Shown in pieces: positions 25,050 through 34,381 of a stretch of 64,000 bases of DNA. The stretch is from the NCBI RefSeq assembly GCF_026341275.1, contig NZ_JAIFZO010000002.1:7532118-7596117 (forward strand). Reading direction: 5' to 3'. Below the pieces are notes generated by a model. It made no database searches and had not been told where the DNA came from. It saw only the letters and a list, made by a program, of their open reading frames with translations. Both the position numbers and the translations under genes were made by a program. This stretch comes from Streptomyces ortus. Its GTDB lineage: Bacteria > Actinomycetota > Actinomycetes > Streptomycetales > Streptomycetaceae. Positions within the stretch are counted from its first letter, which is position 1. The number at the start of each line of letters is the position of its first letter.

Positions 25050-25892
25050 TCAGTGCGGGCCCGACGGTGCGAACTCCGTGCCGCACGGGCCCGCGCCCTC
25101 GCTCTCCCGCAGCTGAGCGGGATCTCCGCTCATGGTCAGGGTGGGGTAGTAACGGCCGATGCGCTCCGTGGAACGGCCGACGTAGTGGCCGATGAACGAG
25201 CGGCGGAAGCGGTCGGCGCTGCGGTTGGGCGGGGAGCCGTGCACCAGGCTGCCGTTGAAGAAGAGGACGTCTCCCGGCGCCATGTCGATGGGGACGGCGG
25301 ACAGGCCGGGCGGCGGCGGCACGTACTCGCGGGCGAACGACAGCGCCTCGTCGGCCTCCTCGGGGCAGAACAGCTCCATGCGGTGGGTGCCCGGGACGAC
25401 CTCCAGGCCGCCGTTGTCCCGGTCGATCGTGTCGCAGGCGATCCAGGCGGCCACGCAGGTGCCCGGCTCGGTCCGCAGATAGAAGTTGTCCTGGTGCAGG
25501 GCCTGGCCCCGGGCGCCCGGCGGCTTGAAGTAGAACATGCTCTGCGCCGCCAGCACCTCCTCGCCCAGCAGGAGTTCGAGCTTTTCGCGCACCCGGGGTT
25601 CGAGGAGGAAGCGCCGGGCCAGGTCGTTGACGCGGTGCGGCTGCATGACCCGCGGGTAGACGTCCAACGGGTCGGCCGCCGAGGCAACTCCGGTGGTCCC
25701 GGCGTCCCTGGTGGCCCCGGTCGCGCGGGGCCGGAAGTGGCCCGGGACCGGTCCGGCGGCGTGCAGGGCGGCGAACGCGGCGCACAGGGCCTCGATCTCC
25801 GCCGGTGCGAACAGCCCGCGCGCCACAGCGAAGCCGTCCTCCTCGAAGCCGCCCGCGAACCCCCTGTCCGTGACTGCCGTACGACCACGCAT
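25050..25892 (-). CDS. PhyH-type Fe(II)/2-oxoglutarate dioxygenase
   Basis: This 280-aa phytanoyl-CoA-hydroxylase-family enzyme has iron ligands His133 and Asp135 in LHQDNFYL, distal His218 in GSLVHGSPPN, and Arg near 229 in DRFRRSFIGHYV for 2-oxoglutarate. The family hydroxylates diverse acids and natural products. The gene is divergent from an AraC regulator 70 bp away, so that regulator very likely controls it, and convergent with the dehydrogenase/HAD pair. The natural substrate is unknown. Confidence 0.88.
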   Translation of the reverse strand: MRGRTAVTDRGFAGGFEEDGFAVARGLFAPAEIEALCAAFAALHAAGPVPGHFRPRATGATRDAGTTGVASAADPLDVYPRVMQPHRVNDLARRFLLEPRVREKLELLLGEEVLAAQSMFYFKPPGARGQALHQDNFYLRTEPGTCVAAWIACDTIDRDNGGLEVVPGTHRMELFCPEEADEALSFAREYVPPPPGLSAVPIDMAPGDVLFFNGSLVHGSPPNRSADRFRRSFIGHYVGRSTERIGRYYPTLTMSGDPAQLRESEGAGPCGTEFAPSGPH

Positions 25893-25939
25893 GCGACGCC
25901 CCTCTCGCTCCGCTGTTCTGGATGCCCCACGCTAGGTAC

Positions 25940-25947
25940 AAGCGCTT
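25940..25947. promoter_or_regulatory. AAGCGCTT palindrome between phyH and araC-type gene
   Basis: The 8-bp palindrome AAGCGCTT, followed by TCC, sits in the 70-bp divergent region. It resembles the centre of LacI-type operators such as GAAAGCGCTTTC but is short. The AraC-family product of the next gene is the other candidate binder. Confidence 0.3.
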
Positions 25948-25962
25948 TCCGGGAGGATGCCT

Positions 25963-26904
25963 GTGCGTGCTGACGAGTTGCCCGAGGCTGCTGTGCCGTC
26001 CCCGCCGCCGGGCCTGGTGACCGTCGGCCGCTTCGACCAGCGCCCCGGCTACAGCGTCAACCGGCCGGGCGGCGCCGACAGCTGGCTCTTCACCTGGACC
26101 ACGGGCGGCGCGGGACTGCTGACGCAGGGTGCCACCTGGACGCGGTCGGGCGCGGGCGACCTGGTCGTCCTCGGCCCCGGCGTGCCCCACCGCTACGCGG
26201 TCGCGCCGGGCGCCCCGCGGTGGATGTTCTGGTGGGTCCACTGCCAGGCCCGCCCGGCCTGGACGGACCGGCTGCGACCCCATCTGCTCGGTGACCGGCT
26301 CCACGCCGTCACGCCGGTACCGGCCGGTGTGCGGGACCGGCTGGAGCAGGCGTTCGGGCGGATGCTCGCCGACGCGCGGTGGACGGGGGAGGGCGCCCCG
26401 CCGGACACGGAATCCGCCGAGCAGGCGGGATCCGCCGAGTCCGGGGGCGGCCCGGTGGCCGTCGCCCACGGCACCGCCGCCCGCGAACTGGCCCTCTGCT
26501 CCCTGGAGTCGATCGTCCTGCTCACGACCGCGACCGCGACCGCTTCCGTGACGGTCGGCGGGGAGGCGGACCGGCCGGGCGTCGACGCGCGGATCCGACG
26601 GGCCGAGGCACGTATCGCCGCCGACCCGGGAGCGCCGCACACGGTCGCCACCCTGGCCGCCGGAGTGTCGCTCTCGCCCTCCCGCTTCGCCCACCTCTTC
26701 ACCCAGCAGCTCGGCCGCTCACCGATGCGGACGCTGCTCGACGCCCGGCTGCTGCACGCGGCGCGACTGCTGGAGGCGACCGACCTGCCGGTGGAACGGA
26801 TCGCGGTCGCCGCCGGTTTCACCAGCCCGTTCCACTTCAGCCGGGTCTTCCGGCAGCGCTACGGAGCCCCGCCCGGCGCGTACCGGGCGGGGCTCCGACG
26901 CTGA
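25963..26904 (+). CDS. AraC-family transcriptional regulator
   Basis: This roughly 313-aa regulator has an N-terminal cupin sensing domain (VTVGRFDQRPGY to WMFWWVHCQAR) and a C-terminal pair of helix-turn-helices (FAHLFTQQLGRSPMRTLLDA, then IAVAAGFTSPFHFSRVFRQR). It probably activates the divergent PhyH gene in response to a sugar-like ligand. GTG 25963 has GGGAGG six bases away, whereas ATG 25957 directly abuts that site, so GTG is preferred. The GH9 gene is convergent 16 bp downstream. Confidence 0.87.
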   Translation: MRADELPEAAVPSPPPGLVTVGRFDQRPGYSVNRPGGADSWLFTWTTGGAGLLTQGATWTRSGAGDLVVLGPGVPHRYAVAPGAPRWMFWWVHCQARPAWTDRLRPHLLGDRLHAVTPVPAGVRDRLEQAFGRMLADARWTGEGAPPDTESAEQAGSAESGGGPVAVAHGTAARELALCSLESIVLLTTATATASVTVGGEADRPGVDARIRRAEARIAADPGAPHTVATLAAGVSLSPSRFAHLFTQQLGRSPMRTLLDARLLHAARLLEATDLPVERIAVAAGFTSPFHFSRVFRQRYGAPPGAYRAGLRR

Positions 26905-26920
26905 CGGCGGGGCGGTCGGC

Positions 26921-28789
26921 TCAGCGGTGGCGTTCGGCGGCGAAGGCCGCGAGCCACGCCAGCGGGGCGTTCCAGTTGATCGTCACCTCGTTGGTGGAGT
27001 ACGAGCCGATGTCGTCGATGTAGCAGGCCGCGGGGGCGCACCCGGCCAGATGCTCCTGCGCCACCGGGTCCTGCAGCCCGCTGTTGGGACCGCCCGCGAG
27101 GGAGCCGGCCGGCGGATGCGGCAGCGAGGCGTCGTACTGATGCGCCCAGAACCGGTGGTGCTGGTTCTGGGCGTACGTGTCGCCGTAGCCCGTGACATAG
27201 GAGAGATCCAGGGTGTTACGGCCCAGCAGGTAGTCCATCGACTCCAGCACCCCCGCGCGGTACCGCTGCCGACCGGTCAGGGCGTATGCGGTGGCCACCA
27301 CGATCGCGTTGTTGGTGACCTGGCTGTTGGAGCCCCATACGTACCCGTTCGCGGGGATGGGCACCGCGTAGCCCTGCCCGGCCATCGTGGCGAGGTGCCC
27401 GTCGGCTGCGGCGGTCACGGAGGCCCGTACGCGCCGGATGTCGGAGGCGGGCAGCCCGTTCGGCACGGTCGCCAGGGTCAGCCGGCCCAGCGCCGCGGTG
27501 TCGGCCCAGTTGAAACCGGTCGGGGTGAGCGCGTCCGCAGAGGTGTGCCAGGGGGAGTCGGTGACCGCGTCCCGGTAGGCGCGTTCGCCGGTCGCCGCGT
27601 ACAGCTCGGCCGCCGCCCAGTAGAAGTCGTCGGTGACCTGGGCGTCGTTGTAGGGGCCGCCGCCGGTGCTGTCCGAGTCCGGCGCGTAGAGCGCGGGGTT
27701 GGCCTTCGCCGCGGTCCACGCCGTGCGCGCCACGCTCAGACACCGCTTCGCGTACGCGGAGTCGTACGGCCTGAACACGCGCGCGCACTGCGCGGCCGTC
27801 GCGGCGAGATTGAGCGTGGCCGCGGTGGACGGGCGGTGCAGCTCGCGGGGCTGCGGGTCCAGTTCGGGCCGCGTCGGGATACCCGTCCAGGCCGCGTCGT
27901 GAATCTTGTGGAAGGCCATGCCGGCGTAGGGCTTGCCCTCGGGCACCTGCATCCGCATCAGGAAGTCGAGTTCCCAGCGGGCCTCGTCCAGGACGTCGGG
28001 GACGCCGTTGCCGCGTTCGGGGATCCGCTGGGTCGAGTCGCCGAGCGCGGACGCGGTACCCGCCCGCTCGGCGCGCGCGAAGGAGTCGACGAGCAGCCAG
28101 ACCGAGATCCCGCCGTTGACGACGTACTTGCCGTGGTCGCCCGCGTCGTACCAGCCGCCCCGCACGTCCTGGGTGTAGTCGCACACCCCCGCCTGGCACG
28201 GGACGCTCGTGTCGCCCTGGTTGGGGGCGACCCCGAGATGCCCGGCGGGGCGTGCGTAGGAGGGGCCCACCAGCGAGGCCTCGATGGGCGTGCCGCTGCG
28301 CTGGTGGTAGAAGAAGGCCAGTGAATCGCTGCGCAGCGTGTCGTAGAGGTTTGCGCGGATGTCGAAGGGGGCGCTGCTCCACCCGTCGACGACCAGGACG
28401 AAACCCGCTCCCGTCTTGCGGAACGCGGAGAAGTCCGCCACCTGGGTCGCCTCGCCCGAGGCGGCGTCCAGGCCGTGCACGACGGTCCGGCCCGAAGCGA
28501 CCACGGAGCCCGACGCGCTGCGCAACTGCCAGGTCAGCGGCTCGGAGGCCGCGGTGACCACCGTGGCGCGCTTGGGGCCGTCGGGCAGGTAGCCGGCCTG
28601 GTTGACCCGTACCGGCGTGGTGGCCGCGGCGGGATCGGCGGCGGACTGGGCGCCGGCCGCGCCGGGCGCGAGGGTGAGGCCGCCGGTCAGCAGGACGGCC
28701 GTCAGCAGCGCGGCGGTCCCGCGTCTTGCGACGCTGCCGTGACGGGGATTTCCGGAGTGGTGGCGGTGCACGTGCGGGAACATGGGCAT
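26921..28789 (-). CDS. Secreted GH9 endoglucanase (cellulase)
   Basis: This 622-aa secreted enzyme has a long signal peptide (cleavage near residue 47, GAAGAQSA), an N-terminal immunoglobulin-like CelD_N domain (about 57-145, VRVNQAGYLPDGPKRATVV) and a GH9 catalytic domain (150-615). The catalytic aspartates are in GGWYDAGDHGKY (Asp215, Asp218), the substrate His/Arg in QHHRFWAH, and the acid Glu601 in STNEVTINW. It has no cellulose-binding module, so it likely attacks soluble or amorphous beta-1,4-glucans. GGGAGA precedes ATG 28789. A perfect CebR operator 64 bp upstream indicates repression without cellobiose. Confidence 0.93.
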   Translation of the reverse strand: MPMFPHVHRHHSGNPRHGSVARRGTAALLTAVLLTGGLTLAPGAAGAQSAADPAAATTPVRVNQAGYLPDGPKRATVVTAASEPLTWQLRSASGSVVASGRTVVHGLDAASGEATQVADFSAFRKTGAGFVLVVDGWSSAPFDIRANLYDTLRSDSLAFFYHQRSGTPIEASLVGPSYARPAGHLGVAPNQGDTSVPCQAGVCDYTQDVRGGWYDAGDHGKYVVNGGISVWLLVDSFARAERAGTASALGDSTQRIPERGNGVPDVLDEARWELDFLMRMQVPEGKPYAGMAFHKIHDAAWTGIPTRPELDPQPRELHRPSTAATLNLAATAAQCARVFRPYDSAYAKRCLSVARTAWTAAKANPALYAPDSDSTGGGPYNDAQVTDDFYWAAAELYAATGERAYRDAVTDSPWHTSADALTPTGFNWADTAALGRLTLATVPNGLPASDIRRVRASVTAAADGHLATMAGQGYAVPIPANGYVWGSNSQVTNNAIVVATAYALTGRQRYRAGVLESMDYLLGRNTLDLSYVTGYGDTYAQNQHHRFWAHQYDASLPHPPAGSLAGGPNSGLQDPVAQEHLAGCAPAACYIDDIGSYSTNEVTINWNAPLAWLAAFAAERHR

Positions 28790-28852
28790 GGAGCGTCTCC
28801 CGGTGCCTGGAATGGGGTCCGTGATGGGCGTCCGGCGTGGACGACAGAAGGA

Positions 28853-28866
28853 TGGGAGCGCTCCCA
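28853..28866. promoter_or_regulatory. CebR operator (cellobiose regulon)
   Basis: TGGGAGCGCTCCCA is a perfect 14-bp palindrome identical to the established CebR consensus of Streptomyces. It is correctly placed upstream of the GH9 cellulase. This was the only copy noticed in the window. Confidence 0.92.
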
Positions 28867-28977
28867 AAAACGGAGCATTGCATGGCCATGTCACAGCGTC
28901 AATGCCCTTCGCGCGACCTCGCCCGGACGCGTGACGCGGGCCCTGAACCCATGGGCTCAGGGCCCGAACGGATGAAC

Positions 28978-30252
28978 TCAGACTCCGAACACACGCAGCG
29001 AGAGCCAGAGCGCGGCCACCGCCGGGATCAATGTGGCGGGCACGGTGAGCAGCCCGAGACGGGTGAACTCGCCCAGCTCCACGCTGTGATCGTGCTGGTG
29101 GACGATCCGCCGCCACAGCAGGGTCGCCAGCGAACCGGCGTAGGTGAGGTTCGGACCGATGTTCACCCCGAGCAGGACGGCGAGGATCGGTCCGGGACCC
29201 GCCGCCGCGGCCAGCGGCAGCAGGACCAGGACCGCGGGCAGGTTGTTGATGAGGTTCGCCAGCGCGGCGGCCAGGACCGCCATGGCGAACAGCGCGGCCA
29301 GGCCGGACGAGTCCGGGACCAGGTGGCCGAGCGCGTCCGAGAGGCCGTTGTCCACCACGGCGCGCACCACGATGCCCAGGGCCAGGACGAACGCGAGGAA
29401 GGGCAGCGAGGTGGCCCGCACCACGGCGAGCGGGGTGGTGCGTCCGCGGGCCAGCGCCCGGACGGCCAGCACGAGGGCTCCCGCGAGGGCCGCCCACGCC
29501 GGCTCGATCCCGACGGCGGACGTCACGACGAAGCCCGCGAGGGTGCAGGCGACCGTGGCCAGCGCGAACACGGGCATGTCGACGGGATCGTCCTCGGCCG
29601 CCCCCGCCGGGCCACCGTCCAGGTCAACCGGTTCTTTCAGGTCGTCGGCGAAGAAGCGCCGGAAGACCAGGTACTCGGCGGCGATGGCGACGGCCCATGC
29701 GGGGCCCATCAGCAGGGCGAACCGGGTGAAGCTCAGGCCGCTGGCCGTGAACGCGAGCAGGTTGGTGAGATTCGACACGGGCAGCAGCAGGGACGCCGTG
29801 TTCGACAGATGGGCGCACGCGTACACATGGGGCCCAGGCCGGGCGCCGAGGCGGGCCACGGTGGCGAACACCACCGGGGTGAGCAGGACGACCGTGGCGT
29901 CCAGGCTCAGTACGGCCGTGATGACCGAGGCGAGCAGGAAGTTGGCGGCCAGCAGGCGCTGGGGCCGCCCCTTCGACGTACGGGCCAGCCAGGCGCCGCA
30001 GGCACGGAAGAGACCCTCGTCGTCGCAGAGTTTGGCGAGCACGAGCACCGCGGCGAGGAAGCCCACGACCGGGCCGAGCAGCTCGGCCTCGGCCCGCGCG
30101 TGGTCGAGGGAGATGGCGCCGGTGGCCATCACCAGTGCGGCTGCCGGGACGGCCACGGTGGCCTCCGGCAGACCGAACGGCCGGATCACGGCACCGGCCA
30201 GTACCGCTACGAGCAGCAGAGCGGAGAGAGCGGTCGCGAGTGTCGAGCTCAG
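28978..30252 (-). CDS. ArsB/NhaD-superfamily permease
   Basis: This roughly 424-aa protein has 10-12 hydrophobic helices with the two-fold ion-transporter architecture: an ATVVLLTPVVF helical break in the first half, and ANLINNLPAVLVLLPLA followed by GVNIGPNLTYAGSLATLLWR in the second. These are typical of ArsB/SLC13-like permeases for anions such as arsenite or dicarboxylates. The start is unusual: no ATG or GTG fits, but AAGGA lies six bases before a CTG at 30252 that opens directly into the first helix. A TTG at 30342 would add 30 hydrophilic residues with no ribosome binding site. No ars genes are nearby, so the substrate is open. Confidence 0.8.
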   Translation of the reverse strand: MSSTLATALSALLLVAVLAGAVIRPFGLPEATVAVPAAALVMATGAISLDHARAEAELLGPVVGFLAAVLVLAKLCDDEGLFRACGAWLARTSKGRPQRLLAANFLLASVITAVLSLDATVVLLTPVVFATVARLGARPGPHVYACAHLSNTASLLLPVSNLTNLLAFTASGLSFTRFALLMGPAWAVAIAAEYLVFRRFFADDLKEPVDLDGGPAGAAEDDPVDMPVFALATVACTLAGFVVTSAVGIEPAWAALAGALVLAVRALARGRTTPLAVVRATSLPFLAFVLALGIVVRAVVDNGLSDALGHLVPDSSGLAALFAMAVLAAALANLINNLPAVLVLLPLAAAAGPGPILAVLLGVNIGPNLTYAGSLATLLWRRIVHQHDHSVELGEFTRLGLLTVPATLIPAVAALWLSLRVFGV

Positions 30253-30395
30253 GGTTCGTCCTTGGAAGTGATGGTCGGTTTCGTTCGATCGGTCGGCCTT
30301 TCGGCCGGTTGATCGCTGGATCGGTGCAATCGAATCAGACAACGGCGCACCGGGGCGTACGGGGGTGCGAGTGTCGCCGCCGCACGCCGCCGTTC

Positions 30396-33317
30396 TCAGA
30401 TGTTGATCCTGACCGGGCGGTGCCCCGAGGGGTCCTCGGCGTGTCCGCGCAGCAGCTCGCCCAACCTGTCGGCCTCCGTGTGACCGAGGGCGTCGAGTAT
30501 CTCAAGTGCCTCGTGCCACGCCCGGCGGGCCTCGTGCGGCGAGGTGACGGCCAGTGCCTCGCCCCGGTGCACGAGGGTGTCGGCGGCCAGCGAGGCGTCG
30601 TTCAGGTCGCGGTAGTGGGTGAGCGCCTGGTCGAAGGCGTCCAGGGCCTCGTCGTGCTGTCCCAGGCGGTGGTGCGCCACCCCCATGGTGTCCCAGGCCG
30701 CCGCCTCGATGTTCCTGTTGCCCGACCTGTGCGCGATGCGGACCGCGCGGCGGCAGTCGTCCAGCGCCTCCTCGTACTCGTGCAGGAGGAGGCGGGTCCA
30801 GGCGACCTCGTTGGTGACGCTCGCGATACCGACGTACGCCCGCGACCCCGTGTACAGGGCGCAGGCGATCCTGTACTGGGCCAGCGCCTCGCGGTGGTCC
30901 TGGCGCGAGTTCGCCAGGAAGGCCAGATACCGGTGGGTCAGCGCCGTGAAGGGGACGTCCTCCATCCCGGAGAACAGCTCCAGCGCCCGTTCCAGGTGCG
31001 CGGCACCTCGCGCGTGGTCGTTCGTCCGGACGTACGCGAAGCCCAGGACGCGGTGCATGTGGGCCTCGCCGCGCTTCTCACCGAGTCGCCGCGCGCCGGC
31101 GAGCGCCGTGGTGTGGAGCTCGATCTGCTCCTCCCGGCGTCCTCGCCGGTCGAGGACGAGTTCGAGGGTCGCGGCCATCCGCCAGGCGTGGGCTCCGCTC
31201 CCGTGACCGCCGTCCCGGGTGATGACCGCCTCCAGCGCCGGCATCTCCCGGGCGAGCCACTTCGCCGCGCGGTCCGTGTCGGTGAACCGGACGACCTGCG
31301 CACCGGGGGCGGCGGCGGACAGCGGAAGGGGTTCCCGATGCGTGTACAGCCGGGTGGCGGCGCTGTGCGCGCTGTGCAGGTAGTGGTCGAAGAGCCGGCG
31401 GCGGGCCTCGTCACGGGCGTCGGGGGAGTCGTCGGCCAGGGAGAGCTCCTGGCTGAAGGTCCGCAGCAGTTCGTGGGAGCCGTAGCGGCCGGGCGCGGGT
31501 TCGGTCCAGAGGTTGGCGCGGGTGAGCTCGGCCAGTACCGGACGTGTCGCCGCGGTCGTCAGTCCGGCGAGGCTCGCCACGGCCTGCGGGGAGACCCCGT
31601 GCGGCGGGCACATCCACAGCAGCCGGAAGACCCGGGCCGCCGCCGGGGTCAGGGTGCGGTACGACCAGGAGAAGACCGAGCGCGTGTCGGTGGCCGGGTC
31701 CCCGACGCCGAAGACACCGAGGTCGTCGTGGCTCTCCGCGAGCTCGGCGGTGATGTCGGCGAGCGGTGCGGCCCGGTGCTCCTCCGCACGCGCGCACACG
31801 ATGGCCAGCGCGAGGGGCAGCCGGCCGCACTGCTCGGCGATGGCGAGCGCCGCCTGCCGGTCGGCCGCGACCCGCGCCTCGCCCAGCCGCTTCGACATGA
31901 ACTCCACGGCTTCGTCGACGGTGAGGATGTCGAGGCGCAGGGAGCGCGCTCCGTTGGTGGCGACGAGGCCGGGCAGCTGCGCACGGCTGGTGATCAGCGT
32001 GAGGCAGGCCGGTGTCCCCGGCAGGAGCGGGCGCACCTGTTCGGCGCTGCGCGCGTTGTCCAGGACCAGCAGAACGCGCCGCCGTGCCAGCAGGCTGCGG
32101 AACAGGGCGGCCTGGCTGTCGAGGCTCGGCGGGATGTCCTCCGTCGGTACGCCCAGTGCTTCCAGGAAGTGGCAGACCGCGGCCGACGGAGCGAGCGGGA
32201 CTTCGGCCGGGTCGTAGCCGCGCAGGTTCACATACAGCTGCCCGTCGGGGAAGCGGTGGGCGTTTCGGTGGGCCCAGTGCAGGGCGAGCGTGGTCTTCCC
32301 CACTCCGGGTGCGCCACCGATCGCGCTGATGACGACGGCCGTCGGCGTACCGCCGTCGACCGGCAACAGGTCGCGCAGCCACTCCAGTTCGGGCCGTCGG
32401 CCGGTGAACGCGTGCAGGTCCGCGGGCAGTTGGGCGGGGCGCACCACCGGGGAGGACTCGCCCCCGGTGCCGGGGGCGGCCGTGGCGATGGTGGCCTCCG
32501 CCGATGAGTGGGACGTCCTCGCGGGCGCTGTGGTGCCACGCAGCACGCGGATCTGGGCGTCGCGCAGTTCGGGGCCGGGGTCGACGCCCAGCTCACTCGC
32601 GAGCCGGGACCGGACGACCTGGTAGTGGTCCAGGGCCCGGGCCGTCAGGCCCTCGGCGGCCAGCACGACGATGAGCCGCGCCTGCAGGACCTCGTTCAGC
32701 GGGTCGCTGTCGGCTGCCTGGTGGAGCAGCGGGAGCACCCCGGCGGTCCGTCGCGCGGCCAGTGCCGCGTCGGCGGCGTCCCGGGCCGCGTGCAGGTACT
32801 CGGCGTCGACTCCGGCGAAGACCGGGTGGGAGTGCGCCGTGCGGGGCAGTCCCGCCGCGGTCCGTCCGTGCCACAGCGAGAGCGCGCCGACGAACAGGTC
32901 GGTGGCCTCGGCCGGCTGTCCGGCGGCCGACGCGCGCCGTGCCGCGTCGCGCAGGGCCCGGAAGCGCATGAGATCCAGCGCCCCGTCCGCGGTGTTCAGC
33001 CGGTAGCCGTCCGCCGCGCGTACCAGGACGCGGGCCCCGGCTCTTCCGGTCAGTTCCGGTTCGAGCAGTCTTCGGAGGGTGCCGACATGGCGGTGGACGA
33101 CATTGACGGCGTGCTCCGGCGGCTCGTTGTCCCATAAGGCGTCGACCAGTTGGTGCAGTGGTACCGGCTGGTCCGCCTGCACCAGGAGCAGGGCGAGCAC
33201 CGCCCGCTGCTTCGGCGGGCCCAGGCTGAGCTCCGTCTCGTGCCGCCAGGCCCTCAGGGGCCCGAGCACCGAGAAGCGCAGTCCGCTGTCCGCCGAGGGG
33301 TCGTCTTCGGGGCTCAC
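30396..33317 (-). CDS. SARP-NB-ARC-TPR pathway regulator (AfsR-like)
   Basis: This 973-aa regulator has an OmpR-type winged helix (residues 14-105, FSVLGPLRAW, QRAVLALLLV), a bacterial transcriptional activation domain (110-258), an NB-ARC ATPase (300-620, P-loop GGAPGVGKTT at 334-343) and C-terminal TPR-like helices (720-950). This is the AfsR class of large SARPs that switch on antibiotic clusters or pleiotropic genes. GAGGAGA seven bases before GTG 33317 sets the start. It is not next to an obvious biosynthetic cluster; the nearest in the window are the NHLP cassette and the conservon/terpene locus, both about 20 kb away. The target is unknown. Confidence 0.92.
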   Translation of the reverse strand: MSPEDDPSADSGLRFSVLGPLRAWRHETELSLGPPKQRAVLALLLVQADQPVPLHQLVDALWDNEPPEHAVNVVHRHVGTLRRLLEPELTGRAGARVLVRAADGYRLNTADGALDLMRFRALRDAARRASAAGQPAEATDLFVGALSLWHGRTAAGLPRTAHSHPVFAGVDAEYLHAARDAADAALAARRTAGVLPLLHQAADSDPLNEVLQARLIVVLAAEGLTARALDHYQVVRSRLASELGVDPGPELRDAQIRVLRGTTAPARTSHSSAEATIATAAPGTGGESSPVVRPAQLPADLHAFTGRRPELEWLRDLLPVDGGTPTAVVISAIGGAPGVGKTTLALHWAHRNAHRFPDGQLYVNLRGYDPAEVPLAPSAAVCHFLEALGVPTEDIPPSLDSQAALFRSLLARRRVLLVLDNARSAEQVRPLLPGTPACLTLITSRAQLPGLVATNGARSLRLDILTVDEAVEFMSKRLGEARVAADRQAALAIAEQCGRLPLALAIVCARAEEHRAAPLADITAELAESHDDLGVFGVGDPATDTRSVFSWSYRTLTPAAARVFRLLWMCPPHGVSPQAVASLAGLTTAATRPVLAELTRANLWTEPAPGRYGSHELLRTFSQELSLADDSPDARDEARRRLFDHYLHSAHSAATRLYTHREPLPLSAAAPGAQVVRFTDTDRAAKWLAREMPALEAVITRDGGHGSGAHAWRMAATLELVLDRRGRREEQIELHTTALAGARRLGEKRGEAHMHRVLGFAYVRTNDHARGAAHLERALELFSGMEDVPFTALTHRYLAFLANSRQDHREALAQYRIACALYTGSRAYVGIASVTNEVAWTRLLLHEYEEALDDCRRAVRIAHRSGNRNIEAAAWDTMGVAHHRLGQHDEALDAFDQALTHYRDLNDASLAADTLVHRGEALAVTSPHEARRAWHEALEILDALGHTEADRLGELLRGHAEDPSGHRPVRINI

Positions 33318-33636
33318 TACAGGCTCTCCTCGTCGGTCGGTGTCAGTCGCGGGTACGCGCCAAGATCGCGAAGACCTCATCCGGTCGCCGCCGCGTGGCA
33401 CGACGGCGACAGAGCGGAGACACTTCGTACGCGATCCCGACATCGGGCGGGCTTCCCGCACCTGGTGAGTCACCTGCGGACGACCGCGTCCCACACTGTG
33501 CGCGGCGCGGCCAACTGGTCTTCATGCATTGCCAATTGCGGCCAGTCGGGAAGAAAAGGCACCGGAGCGGCCGAAGGGCCCCACCTCGGTCAGTCGACCG
33601 GTGGGGCCCTTCAAGGGGTGCGGGAGAACGCCGGGG
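33318..33636. promoter_or_regulatory. Region between SARP start and sigma-factor stop
   Basis: These 319 bp contain no credible gene. The left part should carry the SARP promoter, reading leftwards; the right end carries the sigma-factor terminator at 33573-33612. An AT-richer patch (33515-33565) separates them. Confidence 0.5.
33573..33612 (-). terminator. Terminator of the ECF sigma gene
   Basis: Arms GAAGGGCCCCACC (33573-33585) and GGTGGGGCCCTTC (33600-33612) pair perfectly, and the loop can form an inner GGTC/GACC stem. In the leftward direction a TTTTCTT tract follows, 25 bp after the stop of the sigma gene. Confidence 0.88.
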
Positions 33637-34167
33637 TCAGTACCCCAGCGACGCGCGCCGGTTGCGCAGGGCACGCAGCGCCAGGTGCCTGCGTGATCGC
33701 ACGGTGCCCGCCGGTACGCACAGAACGCGTGCCGTCTCGTCCACGGTGAGTCCGTAGATGTAGAGGTACACGAGTACGTTCCGGTGCTCCGGCGAGAGAC
33801 TCCGCAGCAGGGAGACGGCTTCCATGGACGCGTGCGCCGGTCCGGTGTGGTCCTCCTGCGCCGGGTCCCCGTCGTCGGTGGTCACCGTCTCGTGCCGTGC
33901 GTAGGCGCTGCGCGACCGGTCGACGATCAGGTTCCGCGCGACCTTGAACAGCCAGCCGCGGACGGAGCCCTCCCGGTTCAGGAGCCGGTCCGCGTGACGC
34001 CACGCCCTGATGAACGTCTCCTGGACTATGTCCTCGGCGAGGTGGTGGTCCGGGAGCAGCCTCTGCGCGTAGGCGAGGAGTGCGTCTCTGTGCTGCTCCA
34101 CCAGTTCGTCCACGAGGCGGGGAGCCGGTGAGGAGGTCGTCGGAGCGATGCCCGCGAGTAGCGTCAT
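33637..34167 (-). CDS. ECF-type RNA polymerase sigma factor
   Basis: This 176-aa ECF sigma factor has region 2 (about 22-90: AYAQRLLPDHHLAEDIVQET, then RAWRHADRLL and VRGWLFKVARNLIVDRSRS) and region 4 (115-172: LRSLSPEHRNVLVYLYIYGL, TVDETARVLCVPAGTVRSR). No anti-sigma gene lies next to it, although the next gene upstream encodes an exported lipoprotein with CHRD and DUF3455 domains. ATG 34167 is used; GTG 34173 is two codons earlier and closer to AGGA. A strong terminator lies between the lipoprotein gene and this one, so it has its own promoter. Confidence 0.92.
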   Translation of the reverse strand: MTLLAGIAPTTSSPAPRLVDELVEQHRDALLAYAQRLLPDHHLAEDIVQETFIRAWRHADRLLNREGSVRGWLFKVARNLIVDRSRSAYARHETVTTDDGDPAQEDHTGPAHASMEAVSLLRSLSPEHRNVLVYLYIYGLTVDETARVLCVPAGTVRSRRHLALRALRNRRASLGY

Positions 34168-34341
34168 GGTCACGTGTTCCTGGTTCTCTGTCGCACCGGT
34201 GCTCCGTCCGGGCGGGCGGGGGTCGCCCGGACGGGGAAGCACACGGCAAGGGATCTCGATACGTGACCGACCGTAGGCAGCGGGCAGTGCCGAAAGAGTG
34301 ACGAGCGGGGCACCGCGACCGTCACTCGCCGCCGACCCGCG

Positions 34342-34379
34342 CGTACGGAGCCCGTACGGTGCCGTACGGGCTCCGTACG
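34342..34379 (-). terminator. Terminator of the CHRD lipoprotein gene
   Basis: Arms of 18 bp (34342-34359 and 34362-34379) pair perfectly around a TG loop, starting two bases beyond the TAA stop. Each arm contains repeated GTAC palindromes. Confidence 0.85.
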
Positions 34380-34381
34380 GC

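Noticed and set aside
30135..32507. 790-residue plus-strand open frame over the SARP gene
   Set aside because: Composition-driven shadow; the opposite strand carries SARP, NB-ARC and TPR domains.
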